A stretch of 64,000 nucleotides of DNA from positions 210,966,715 through 211,030,714 of the forward strand of contig CM037877.1 in assembly GCA_021292165.1 (NCBI GenBank), in the 5' to 3' direction. The notes beneath the pieces are model-generated. The model searched no databases and was not told the DNA's origin. It saw nothing but the letters and a program-made list of their open reading frames with translations. The DNA comes from Shinisaurus crocodilurus (Eukaryota > Chordata > Lepidosauria > Squamata > Shinisauridae). The translations under genes were made by a program, and so were the position numbers. Positions 22,045-33,365 of this stretch are shown piece after piece; position 1 is the first letter of the stretch, and each line of letters starts with the position of its first letter.

Positions 22045-22690
22045 TGCTCTAACTCCACAGTGAAGTCACACATTCCATATTGTTATAGCGGCCTGACAAA
22101 CATTTTAGCTACTTACGATACTTCAGACCCATCAGTCACAGTCTAATATACTGTTGTGCACACATCCCACGGAAATGCAGGTGTACACTGGATGACTTTG
22201 TGCTATTATACATTGGATTATGGCCACTGATTTCCACACACAAGTGTTCTTCGTTTGGGGCCGTTTGGAATCACTTGCTTACTGACTTTCAGGTTTCTTA
22301 GCACAGGATAGCAAAAATGATGTGCTTATCTCAAACCAGCAAATCTTTGTGGACAACACTATTTTGGCGGTCAGAAACAATACAGTTATAACTTGCACTG
22401 CCTAAGAAGGGAAGGAAACGGAAGGCAAACAGTCACATCAGCTGCCCCAGTCCGATTAGATTCCTTCACAGATTTTCCCTGTTATCTAAAACTGACATGC
22501 CCAACGAAGCTGCATCACTAAACCATCAGGGTATATGACCCCTTTCTTTGTGATAAACAGTTATCAGTAATATTTTCAGTGCCTGGACAATTCAGCTATG
22601 GGGGATGAAAGATATTTCAGAACAGCACCTCTGGCAACAGGGAGAAAGCCCTCCCAGGACACTAACGGTTGCTGCTAGGCAAACCTTTAT
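22045..22690. other. Unassigned non-coding stretch
   Basis: No gene or recognised repeat. Confidence 0.35.
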
Positions 22691-23034
22691 ACCAGCCTTC
22701 ACCAATCTGCCAGCATGACCAATGGCCAGGGATGATGGGAGTAGTGGTCCAAAACATCTGCACCACTGCCACAAGGTGTAGTGATGGCCACCAATGTGGA
22801 CAGCTTTAAAAGGGGATTTGAAAAATTCAGGAAGGCTTTGCACTTGCAGAAGCTATCAATGGCTACCAGTCTTGATGGAAATATTTTACCTCCAGTATCA
22901 AAGCCTTTGTATGCCAGTTGCTGGGGAGCAGAAGGAGGAGGGTCCTGCTTGTGGGCATCTGGTTAGTCACTGTGAATAGAATGCTGGACTAGGTAGGTCT
23001 TTGCTCTGATCCAGCATGGTTCTTCCTATGTTCC
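22691..23034 (+). mobile_element. MITE fragment followed by CR1 LINE 3' end
   Basis: The first 75 bp are a half copy of the CCAGATGTTTTGGACTACAA palindromic family (GGGAGTAGTGGTCCAAAACA). From about 22775 the sequence is CR1 3' region: GTGGACAGCTTTAAAAGGGG, CAATGGCTACCAG, GGTCCTGCTTGTGGGCATCT, GATCCAGCATGGTTCTTCC. Confidence 0.75.
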
Positions 23035-23224
23035 CTCTTCCCCAACACTGTAGTCTTGATCCTAATGGGGAGGGAGGGGCACAGTTTGTTTCTACAAAAA
23101 TGTAAAGAGATTTGAAACCTGATCACAGATCTCCAATGCTTCATCTAATTTGGCTCACAGTATCTTCAAAATCCTCACATCTGAGAAAAATAAACCTGAT
23201 TGCCTGCATTCACCCCAACCATCA
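23035..23224. other. Unassigned short stretch
   Basis: Nothing recognised. Confidence 0.3.
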
Positions 23225-23880
23225 GAGCTTTTCTACATGAGGCTGTTAATCTGCTGTATCAGCTTCTAGTTTTGTTCCAGAATTGAGATCTGAGCTCTAC
23301 ACAAAGAGCTTTTCTACACAAAGCATTTACTGTGTGCTTGTCATTCCCTACTCATGGTTGTTTACGGGTTCTTTAGATGATGTCATGACCTTCCAATTTT
23401 ACTTTTGTTTTTAAACAGCATTTTCAGCAATTTTTTTAGAGAAGGGAAGATGGGGTATTATTTGTAAAAGCAAAAGAAAACACTTTTTCCATTTGTGTGA
23501 TTTGCTATGCCACAGTGCCACCTAGAGGTTATGTAGCAGAAAAGCAGGAAAGGAAGCCTCTTCGTGTAGTGCTCAGATCTCAATTCTGCAATGAAACCAA
23601 AAGTAGAGAGAGCAGATTAACAGCCTCCTTTCCTGCTTTTCCGCTACATAACCTGTAGGTGGTGCTATGTTATAGTGGAAAAATGCAATTACACATGTAG
23701 GAAAATATGCTTTCTTTCACATTCAGAAATAATACTCCATTTCCCCAGCTCTAAACCACCCCCCAGGAAAGTGCTCTTAAAAACAGAAGTGAAACTGCAG
23801 GATCATGACATCAAGAACCCATAAACAGCTGTGAGTAAGGAATGACAAGTGAACAATAATGCCTCTTCTAGAAAAATCTC
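23225..23880. mobile_element. Complex multi-arm inverted repeat, hAT-like ends
   Basis: A long hairpin. The left arm (about 23305-23555) pairs with the right arm (about 23626-23880): GATGTCATGAC with CATGACATC, TGTGCTTGTCATTCCCTACT with AGTAAGGAATGACAAGTG-type sequence, GCCACCTAGAGGTTATGTAG with CTACATAACCTGTAGGTGG. The 70-bp loop (23556-23625) is an inverted copy of the block just outside the left arm (23225-23304): GAGGCTGTTAATCTGC with GCAGATTAACAGCCTC, and AGAATTGAGATCTGAGC with GCTCAGATCTCAATTCT. The outer ends GAGCTTTTCTACACA and CTTCTAGAAAAATCTC match the element at 39931. Non-coding. Confidence 0.7.
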
Positions 23881-24859
23881 AGTATATCTGACAATGGTCA
23901 GTTTTAAATTAGAAATGGCTGGTTTCATCTTCTGTTTGAGAGGCAGCAAGATTGTATTATATGGCTGGATGCTACTCTGGTCACTCCTGCAACGCCTATG
24001 GGCAGAAAGGAGGGAGCTGGCAAAGACCAAGAGGCAGGTACTTTAATAAAAACAAATAGTTTGAGGCATAGTGCTCTTTACTTTTTGACAGTGTGGCCTA
24101 GGTAGGGCTGCCCTGGACAGCTGTTCAGGAGCTTGAGCTGGTGCAGAACAAATTTTCCCCACCTCCTTTCAGGAGCAGGTAGCCAGGATCACATTGTACC
24201 CATGTGCACCTCCACTGGTGACCTTCATCTAGAAGACAGAGAGCATGATATCCTGGCTTGTATTCACCTAGATTCCCAATTTGTTTCTAGTAAATATTGG
24301 GAAGCGTATTAATGACAGATGCTCAGAATTGCTCTATTCTGTGAGCTCTTAAAATACAACATGTATATAAGAGGCTATTTATACATGCCCCTGGAACTAG
24401 ACAGAAGGGTCCTTGACACAGTCAGAGCAGGCGTCTGCACTCTCAGGCTTATCTTGCCTTATTCTGTAAACAGGAAATGTTGCCTCCACTGGAGCTTTTT
24501 TCTCCAAAAAGAAGAAATCAGGGGTCAGGGGTTCCCAAAATTGAGGGATGCCTAATACTTTTTGTCTCCTGTTTCCTCTGACAGTAGCAAAACCCAGAAG
24601 CTACTAATCAATCCAGTTAAGATTGTTGGGTGTTTGATCCACAGCTATGAAAATGTAGGGCACAGGTTCAGGTACCCAAGTATGTGTTTGCAAGCATATT
24701 TTTAGACATCAGCACTTCAGTACTAAAGACTAGAACCAAGACTACAGCACTATTATTGCACTAGTTCAACACACACAATACCCCAATTTGATAGAAAATT
24801 GGTTAGTGGTGTTTTAAAATACTGAGTACCCTAAATCTGCAACCCCTGTTTTACCTACA
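23881..24859. other. Unassigned non-coding stretch
   Basis: No repeat or splice-supported exon recognised. Confidence 0.35.
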
Positions 24860-24943
24860 GTACAACCCCATGCATGTTTACTCAGAAGTCCCACTGTGTT
24901 CAGTGGGGCTTACCTCTGGGTAAATGTGCATAATTACAGCCTT
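24860..24943. mobile_element. Small palindromic element (TTTACTCAGAAG family)
   Basis: CATGCATGTTTACTCAGAAG ... CTCTGGGTAAATGTGCAT is an interrupted palindrome with the core CACTGTGTTCAGTGGGGCTT. Diverged copies lie at 7130, 13300, 20606, 29205, 30775 and 47290. Confidence 0.65.
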
Positions 24944-26261
24944 AAATATCAAGGAGAGAGCAGTGTATGTGGTAAGCGAGACCCAAGAGGCTATATTCTT
25001 CTTGAAAAATCTGCCCATTTCTACAGATGATAGAAAGTAGCAGAGAAGTTTACTACACAAATACTGACCAAAAGGCAGAAAAACCCACAAAGCAAATTAA
25101 ATTGTCTGCTCAAGGTCACACTGTAGACTAACTGCAGTCTGCAGTTTTTTAAAATGATATTTTTAAAAAAACAAAAAACAAGGTTTGACCCTCCTACTGG
25201 AGTTTTGCCCACTAGCCTAGACATCCTTTCTGACTTGCAACATATACTTTTAAGCAGTTATACAGGAAGAGTGGAGGCTGATGTAACATTTTATGAGTGG
25301 CAGAGATGGTTTAATAGCACTTTTGTCCTAGAAGCATACATACACTTTGGGTGAGTTCTGAAAAAAAATGGTTCTGTCTTTTTGGTGTGGTTTCTGGTAG
25401 AACAGGAAGGGAAAAAAAACAATTCTTCAGATTATGCTATGGATGCCTGTTTGGCACTGCCCATCGCTGCCACATCATAATCCCCAGAGCAATTAAAAAT
25501 CATTTCATAGGAGGAAATATGGCTCTCGCTCTTACACACACACACTCACTCACTCACACATGCAAGCAGCAAACACATGCACAAAGAAAGAAAGAGAGAA
25601 ACACGTATGCACCTCTTTTTCAAATTGTTGATGTAAGGCAGGACCGGCTCTACTGTTGGGCAGAATTATAGATTATCCCCTCAGGCATCAGGGGCTGGGC
25701 TGGGGAGCAGCAGCAGCCCCACCTAAGGGCTTTTAAGCACTCCTTCTCCCTTACTGGTAACTGGAAAGCAGATGTTTGCTGAGGTAACCTGTAGCGTTGG
25801 AGAAATACCGGTATATGCTGTAGCAGCAGCACTGGGAAACTCCCAGCAGAAGTCTAGAGTTGTGCTCCTTGTTGAAAACAGTTGAATTTTGTTCTAAGCT
25901 GTATTTCAAGTACAAGCAGATCTGCTAATGGGGAGAAGGAACATGGTGGTGGTGGTGGTGGGAGACAGTTGGAGCAGAGCAGAAAGCCTCACTCGGACAG
26001 TGAAGAACACAGCTTGTTGAAGTAAATAACTCCTGTCAGGGTCTCATTAGACAGGCGTGGGATCCAGATGGCACTTGGAGATAGTGAGTGTGCCTGCCTG
26101 CTCCATGCTCATAGATCTGCAGAAGCTGACAGCAGCAAGCCCCGCTGAAGGAACTCAGAACTTTCATACATACATAATGGTCATATATTGGGGACTGGGA
26201 CCCTTGTTGTGCGAGGCATAGTAAATGCGGTGCAGAAAAGTAATATTGCCTGTCCCTAAAG
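24944..26261. other. Unassigned non-coding stretch with microsatellites
   Basis: Contains a CA/CTCA-rich run at about 25535-25560 and a GGT repeat at about 25943-25962. No gene seen. Confidence 0.35.
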
Positions 26262-26338
26262 CAGTGTCCTATGCTGGCTGGGGCATGCTGGGAGTTGTAG
26301 GCCAAAAACATCTGGGGACCCAAGGTTGGAGGACACTG
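26262..26338. mobile_element. hAT-like MITE, family CAGTGTTCTCCAACCTTG (77 bp)
   Basis: Right end CAAGGTTGGAGGACACTG is intact; the left arm keeps only CAGTGTCCT before a jump to the inner GCTGGCTGGGGCATGCTGGG. An exact 8-bp duplication, CCCTAAAG, lies on both sides. Confidence 0.9.
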
Positions 26339-26453
26339 CCCTAAAGGATTCACAGCTTGATGAGGTAATGGGTTGGACAGTGGTCACAGCACACAAGTTA
26401 TTTTAGCTGTGTGCAGACCTTAGGATGTGCTTGGGTGTGAGCACTGCGCACAT

Positions 26454-26778
26454 CACGGGTGGCGAACCAGCTCTCCAGGGTTCCCCAGATGGGCACATAC
26501 CGTTCTCCTGGCCCCACCCCATCTCCCCCATCCACCAACCATTTGATGGTTTCCCAGCCTTTGTGCAGTTTTTCCCCCGATTTCAAAAGGTTAAGAAATG
26601 CTTCTCCCAAGTCTTCGTTACTGGCAGGAAGGGCTTTAAGCTACAAAATGCTGCTATTTTTTTGTATTTTTGACCACACCCCTCTGCCTTCAGCCACGCC
26701 CACCACTGGAATGCAGCCCCCAAGAGCTTCTCCAAAACTGAATTCGGCCCTCGGGCTGAAAGAAGTGCCCCACCCCTG
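26454..26778. mobile_element. hAT-like element, family CAGGGGTG (hAT-C) copy 1
   Basis: CACGGGTGGCGAACC at the left and GTGCCCCACCCCTG at the right are inverted repeats. Interior shares CACTGGAATGCAGCCCCCAA and GGGCTGAAAG with the copy at 44878. The flanks GCGCACAT and GCGTGAAT agree at 5 of 8 positions, perhaps an old duplication. Confidence 0.65.
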
Positions 26779-28310
26779 GCGTGAATTCTGTATATTTGCT
26801 GTATTAGTTTGCATAAACTGTGCACATATGTACAAGTCTTAAATTGTGAACCTCCAGGGCATTGATTGGACTATTAACATGTAGGAAAAGCTGCTGTAGG
26901 CCGCTCTGATGCTATGGGATAGAATGGAATATAAATCAAATAAATCAATTTAGACAAGTGTGACGGAGCTACTCATATACCAACATCTTAAACGGCAGGT
27001 GTCTTTCTCAGCATCACATTCCATTTTAAGGAGGGGTTTTTTTCCCATAGGGAATAAGAAGTGAGGTGAGCATAGGCATAAGCATTGGAAATATACTGAG
27101 TGACAAATTCCGTGTTGGCATTGAGCAAGTCTGCCTGCATGTGGGAAGAAAGTATACATTAAGAGAAATATGGGTGCTGCATTTTGACCCACATGTCAGT
27201 GTGAGCCTGAGAACTCATGCTGCTGTGCTGTGGTGACCCTAACAGTGGTGACAAACACCCACAAGGCACACAAGGGCAAAGGGGGGGGTGAAACGCACAC
27301 AAAATCACTGCTCATTTGTACACAATTCTTTTAGCATGTGTGCACTGGGGAAGAGCTAGAAAATGGCAAAGAAGCACAAAAAAAGATTTATTTCCTTTTA
27401 AAACAGCCAGGCCTGAATTAAACTAGCCTGCATGGCAACCACTTATATGTCCAACGCTATCATTACTGCTGTGAATCACTAGGGCCTTGAAAAAGGAAGG
27501 CAACAAGTGACTACACCCCTCTGGAAAAGGACTGCCAGGTCCAGAATCCCCAGATAGGGGGACTTAATGTGCACTTCGTACAAATATTCATTACGTACAT
27601 TTGCATGCCATGAAGGTGGCATTTATTACGTAAATGGCTCACTGACTAGTTTCTCTACTTTTCTAATTGCATGGAAGTATAAATGTAGGGAGAGACCGTA
27701 TACTCACTACCTCCCTACGTACCGCATCACTGGACACACCCCATAAGCTAGGTGTTTGCTTGAAGAATGAAGGGGGTGGGAAAACAATGCTAAAAGGCAC
27801 TGAAGCACGAATATTAAAGCTAAAAAATCTTTTACATAACTTATTTTAAATTGGTAGTGTGCTTTTTAAAACAAATGAACAGTCCCATTATCTTTTGGGT
27901 TTGATCTCTTCTTGAAACACCACACAAGGAGAGACAGTTGTATGAGAAAGGGCTAAGTGTGCAAAGCTAGCAAAAGCTTCTCCCAATTGTGTATTTGGGG
28001 GGGGGGGGTTCAGTAGATGAGGGTGATAACTTTTCTGAAAGACAACTAGCTTGAGATTTTCTTGAGAGCTCTTTTGGCCATAAAATCTCCACTCAGTGTC
28101 AGAAGGTAAGTGAACTCAATGGACTTCACACACACACGCACGCACGTGCGCGCACGCACACAAACAATACAACAATTAACAAAAACTACAAACTAAAATG
28201 GACTTCCGATTTTCTCTACAACAAATATAAGTACCAATACCTTCTCTTACTCCATAAGTACAAAGAAAAATCACTTTTTTCTATTGTCCATAATTATTCT
28301 TCTTATTCAT
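26779..28310. other. Unassigned stretch with a LINE tail and Z-DNA-prone repeat
   Basis: At about 26845-26945 there is a decayed LINE 3' tail (ATAGAATGGAATATAAATC). A G run is at about 27998-28008. At about 28128-28164 there is a mixed CA/CG/GT alternating purine-pyrimidine run. No gene seen. Confidence 0.4.
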
Positions 28311-28874
28311 TGTGAAGGATCACTAGCAGGATCCTTTGCGTGAGTTCGGCGCTTAACGGGTTAACCGGCACTGAGTTACAGCCCGTACGAGCGCTGGCGA
28401 CCACCTGAGAGGCTTTCGCGCACAAGAGGAAACCGCAGCCCTTTAAATGACCAAATAAGGCTTTTATTTGTTTATACAAAACACAGAACGGAACTAACAG
28501 CTCTCCAGGAATACTACAATGTCAACACAACCTTAGTTGACCCCTGCGTTACTCAATGAACAGGCTCTTAGACTAGCGGATTGAATCTGGTCAATTACCT
28601 CAGATCAGAGACTCTACGCCTAGTCAGTTTCAGCCTGGCTCCGGGTCGGCTGATCCGGGGATGAGACTGGCTTATTCGGGCTGCCGCTTGAAGGACGAAG
28701 CTGGCCCCGATGTACCCTGGTTCCCAACAACCCTCTACCGGAAGGGAGAAGGGTTTTCTACCCCTGAGTTCCCGCTCTCCCCACCCTCTAGGTCAGGTGG
28801 GGCTTATGCCTGCCCCTTCCTGTCAGGTGGGCTTATTCCTGCCCGGGGAGAAGGTGACGTACTGGTACTTCACA
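28311..28874 (-). mobile_element. Probable LTR, second family
   Basis: 564 bp with inverted ends TGTGAAG ... CTTCACA. Minus-strand AATAAA lies about 150 bp from the putative 3' end (within CTTTTATTTGTTTATAC). GC-rich relative to surroundings. The 5-bp flanks (TTCAT and GCTCT) do not match, so either one boundary is wrong, the copy is recombined, or it belongs to a longer element. Confidence 0.5.
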
Positions 28875-31368
28875 GCTCTTTGAGACTGCCCTGATAGTTT
28901 GATGGTTCCTTGATGGTCCTTCCTGGGGTTTGTGGATCTCCACCGAGACTCTCCTTTGTTGGGGATGACGACCTGTCTGGCTGCTTCTCCTGTGACTTCA
29001 TCCCTCCTTCCTCGCCCCCCCCCTTTGGTGAAGACTGTGTGTGTGTGTGTGCAGATTTGTGTTGGCTTTCTCCACATTCATCAAACCCACAGATAAACAA
29101 ATCATTTTTTTCTGATCTCTGAAAAAATCCTATTAGAGGTTTCCACCCAACAACGAACGTAGATGTTGTCTCTTCTCTAATTAGAGCCGTAAGTTTTCAA
29201 ATGGGCTTCACTTCTGAGTAGACATAGGCCTGCACTGTAAAACTCTCCTCTCCTGCCGCCAATACCAGGCGACATCCAGAGAAGGATGCAGATCCATTGA
29301 TTAGTTTAGGACAGGAGTGGGGAGCCTGTGGCCCTCCAGTTATTATTAGACTACAACTCCCACCATCCTTGATCATGCTGTCTGGGGCTGATGTGAGTTG
29401 GAGTCCAACACCTCTAAGGCCGCAGGTTCCCTACCCCTGCTTTAGGAGTTCCTATGTGAAGTTTTTGGCACAGAAGAGTAAAAAAACTTATTCCAGCCAG
29501 CGCACCTCATGCCCGCTTAAACCCTGGAAGGGCACGGAGCCAGCAGAGCTGGGGAGACCTCGAAGAGCAACCACAGAAATGCAAATGTTGGCATTTACTG
29601 TCAAGTAAAAAAGCTTGAGCTGGGCTTTCCCTGGGAGGTAAATTATCTGCTGCTGGATCACTGCCAAGCTGAAAATGCCTAGTATTGGATGGTTAAGAAG
29701 AAAAAGAAAGCAACAACCCCCATGGCTTTCTTTTTGTGCACATTATGGCAAATTATGGTGTTCTATTACACTGTGTCTTTATTCATAGCCCTTTGATGAC
29801 GGAGCCATTTGTAGTGAGCATTGCTCAGGGCCGGACCAAGTTGTTTTGCTGCACTCCACACCCACCCAAGTCAAGATGTATAGTATCCAAAGCCAGGCAA
29901 GTTATTTTGGTGCATGAGGCAGAAAATCCCACAATCCCCTCTCCCTACCTTTGACAGTAAAAATACAATAACAACAAATTAAGTAATAATTTGCTGCCCT
30001 TTCATGACACCCAAACTCTGCCACCTGAGGCTGCTTCCTCACCCTGCTTAATGGTAGGGCCAGCCTTGGTTTTGCCACTCTGACCCTCCAGGGACTGCTG
30101 CAGTGATCTTGGATTGGTCTAGGCTAGGGAGAAACATTCCTCTTCCTTGGATCAGATAATTATGGGTTTGTGGGTGTTCTAGCAGACATTTCTAATCCAA
30201 GAATGCTAGACTCATTCTCTCTCTCCTTTAACAGAGGTGCAAATGCTTTCACAGATATCTGCTCCTTCCAAGAGACTGCTGTTTGATCCCCTACAGCACA
30301 TGCTATTGGGACATAGCTCCAGTAAATTCTTTAGATTTGTAAAGGGATCCCTGTGGTCTTGCTTCCATATGAACAACAAAAAGCATCATACAGGTTTTGC
30401 CTTTAAACACACACACACACCCTAATTATAGGTGTTATCTCATTGGATTGGCTGTAGCTGGTGAAATGTACTTGAAGAAAAGGCATAAAGATTCAGAGGA
30501 AGAAGGAAACCAAATGAGGATGGAGGTGTCCTACCTGATTGCTTAAGGAACAAAGAAGGTCTCTGCTGGCTAGACTTTGTTAATTGGATTTGGAGCTGAA
30601 ATTTGGCCTTGTCCAGAGGGAGATGGTTTAGGGATCAGATTTCAAGCCATTCATTAATAATCCCTGAGGCATTTTATTTTCTTTGCAACACATGCTTAAT
30701 AAACTATAGCTGGCCCCATCAAATATCTTCTCTTTATCTTCTCTCTCTTATAGTAAAGCCTAAACTAGTTAATGTGGAAGGCATCTCCACTGTATTCAGT
30801 GAGACTTATTCTCTAGTAAGTGTGGTTAGGACTGCAACCTTATGTGGCAGCAATAGGACACCTACTCCCACCCCGATCTGCATCAACTTATGCTAAATAG
30901 GCACAAGGTCCACAATACCAAATATGGTACAGTGTAACAAGTTGGTGCAGCTGAGGTCTAGGGATGTTGCGGAAATCCACAACAGATTCAGATGAGTTTG
31001 GATTTCTATGAAGCCGACCTGCAGATTCCACAGCGGACTGGTTTTCTGAGTCACACAGATTCCATGGACTTGCGGGCTGGTTTTTCATGGGGGGAGTGGG
31101 GAGTTGCGCTAATGCGCACTAGCGCAAGTAGAACAAAATTCTGGTAAAATCCAATTCTGTCAACGAGCGAGTGACGGAATGAAAGACGCCTGACGGTCCG
31201 CAAAACATGGAACAGATTTAACAAAATCCATTCATTCCTATGGAGGTCCAAATGGGACTCTACAGGAGAGAAGCAGCCAAGGAGTTTTGAGTGGGGGGGA
31301 GCGAGGGGGGAGACTATAAAGATGGAAAATAATTCTGAGTAGATGAGTGAAACCACAGAGCTGGGGCT
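28875..31368. other. Stretch with small repeats, no gene
   Basis: Contains a GT microsatellite (about 29037-29052), the MITE at 29312, a CA run (about 30406-30420), diverged ACTCAGAAGTAAG pieces (29205, 30775) and a relative of the 5526 element from 30959. No exon supported. Confidence 0.4.
29312..29439. mobile_element. Palindromic MITE with TSD (CAGGAGTGGGGAGCC end)
   Basis: CAGGAGTGGGGAGCC at the left and GGTTCCCTACCCCTG at the right are inverted repeats; inner GACTACAACTCCCACCAT pairs with ATGTGAGTTGGAGTCC. The 8-bp duplication is GTTTAGGA / CTTTAGGA (7 of 8). Fits a hAT-like MITE. Confidence 0.82.
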
Positions 31369-31527
31369 TACGCTGGCTCAGCTTGTCTGAGCGTGGAAAG
31401 CTAAGCAGGGTCAGGCCTGGTTATTACATGGATGGGAGACCCCTCCTCTAATTTCCTGCATTGAGCAGGGGGTTGGGCTCGATAGCCTTGTAGGCTCCTT
31501 CCAACTCTATGATCTATGAAATCTATA
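31369..31527 (+). mobile_element. 5S-SINE copy 4
   Basis: Same structure as copies 1 and 2, with one change in the C box (TACATGGATGGGAGACC). Lies about 240 bp upstream of the LTR-A element. Confidence 0.9.
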
Positions 31528-31991
31528 ATATGGAAAGAGCCACTAGTTTTTAAAAACCTGAACCCTTCCTTTCCATTATAAACTGTGACCATGGCTGTTT
31601 TCAAGTCAAGCGTAGGTTCTGGTAGATAATGTACTGGTCAGATGTAATAAGAGGAATGGACTGAAGTTGCCAATATTAGGTCCAAGAAAGCTCTTGTAGC
31701 TGCATAGCCACTAAGGAGGCAAGTGCACCTTCCCTTAGTTCTGTGTGACAATAAAGATGTATAATGTGAAGAAAAGAGATTCAAAACTGGACCACAGAGT
31801 GTGTGCACGTGGGCAAATGAGAGAAATTGGAGAGAATATGGCACATGGGTAGAGGTTTATTATTTTTTAGAAATTAAAGTGTGAGATTGAGCCTCAGAGA
31901 AAACCTTCAGATTGCTGGAAGGGGTTATCCCAGTCTGTGGAAGCCTAGCTGCCAGCGGGGAGCGTTGAAGGCAAGAAATCTCAACTGTGGA

Positions 31992-32208
31992 GTGAGTAAG
32001 TGGAAGAGGATCCTACCCATCGAGTGCAACAGAGGCTGGGAGCAGCAGTTGCCAGTGAGTAAGCAGAGAATCCTACCCATCGAGTGCAACAGAGGCTGGG
32101 AGCAGCAGTTGCCAGTGAGTAAGCAGAGGATCCTACCCATCGAGTGCAACAGAGGCTGGGAGCAGCAGTTGCCAGTGAGTAAGCAGAGGATCCTACCCAT
32201 CGAGTGTA
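31992..32208 (+). repeat. 60-bp tandem repeat, about 3.5 units
   Basis: Units start at 31992 (63 bp), 32055, 32115 and 32175 (partial). Each begins GTGAGTAAG and contains ATCCTACCCATCGAGTGCAA and GAGGCTGGGAGCAGCAGTTG. Units two to four are nearly identical. Since 60 is divisible by 3, both strands stay open across the array (154- and 125-codon frames), which I take as a by-product. Each unit carries a CCA|GTGAGT splice-donor-like site. Confidence 0.93.
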
Positions 32209-33033
32209 AGAAGCGGGTGAGCAGATGGCGGCTGTGTGATCCCAAAGTTTGGGGGCTGGAAGAGCCCGGGAAGAGAAGAAGAAATAGTGTGTGTGCGCGC
32301 ACGTGTGTTTCAGGAGGAGGGAGAAGACCAGAAAACCTCTCTTAAGAGAATGGTGAGCAAAACGCTGAATTTTGGGATAGCGTTTGATGAGTAATTTTAG
32401 TTGTGCTGTGTGCCCCAGAAGAGTCGTCCAGACTTTGGGGGGGGGAGGGCACAGTCCTGCCCTACATCTCTCCCCCGGGAGAAGGACTCAGATTTTGAAC
32501 TTGGACTGTCCAGTTGCTCTTGGGGGGGGAGCATGGTTGAATAGTCAGGCTAGGCAGCAGCAAGCAGGGGGGGGCAGACATCAGAAACCCCCCCCCCCAG
32601 AAAAAGGGACTTTGTCCCTGTGCTGCCGAAGTGGAGGGCTGAAAAGAGCAGAAGAAAAAGGGAATTTCTCTCCTAGCTGGCGAAGAGAAACGGAAAAAGG
32701 AATTTCCCTCCAGGTGTCTCCAGCGAGAAGAAAAGAGGACTGAGATTAAGTGTTTGATTGTTTGATTAAAGCCAATAAAAGTTGATAAATTGTTCCTGGA
32801 GGGAGGGGACGGGTGATCCCAGTGTAAGCAATGGAACTATTGTTGTCTTGTGTCATGTGCAAAGGTCAATTTGAAATGATGATGATGATAAAAATAATGC
32901 AATGCATGTAAGCTTTCAAAGTGCCTTGGGGCAGAGAAGAGTTGCCAGAGAAAAAATCAGTCAGAGGCGAGGGAACAAAGCAGAGAGGTTAAAAGGAATT
33001 TAGAGGCGGGAAGCTGAAAGATTGCCAGGCTGA

Positions 33034-33365
33034 GCCTCCATGGCTAAGCATTTAATTCTGAGGGAGACAGTCATCCCGTGCAAGTTTGGGTGGTGGGCTA
33101 AAGGAGTCAAGCCCAAGAGACTGGAAGATTGCCAGGTTGTGTGTTCTAGCCGTCTGGGTGGAGCCTCCAGGGCTCAGCATTTGATTCTGAGGGAAACAGT
33201 CATCCCATTCATGTCATTGGGTAGAAAGTGCCACAGCAAGCCTTTGGAAAAAGGGGGTGGTGTATTCATGTCATTGGGTGGTGAGAAGCCACCAGCGAAT
33301 CTTTGGAAAAAGGGGTGATGGATTCATGTCGTTAGGTAGAGAGTGGCAGAAGCAAGCCTTTAAAA
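33034..33365 (+). repeat. Diverged tandem duplications in LTR-A interior
   Basis: GCCTCC(A)TGGCTAAGCATTT with GTCATCCC recurs about 127 bp later. Then three units of about 58 bp follow, each starting ATTCATGTC(A/G)TT and containing AAGCCTTTGGAAAAA-type sequence. Confidence 0.75.

Noticed and set aside
31992..32208. CRISPR-like array
   Set aside because: Direct head-to-tail repeat without unique spacers, in a vertebrate LTR element.
31881..32345. 154-codon frame with 20-residue repeats, possible gag-like protein
   Set aside because: Open only because the 60-bp unit lacks stops; the opposite strand is open too, and no gag motif (major homology region or zinc knuckle) is visible.
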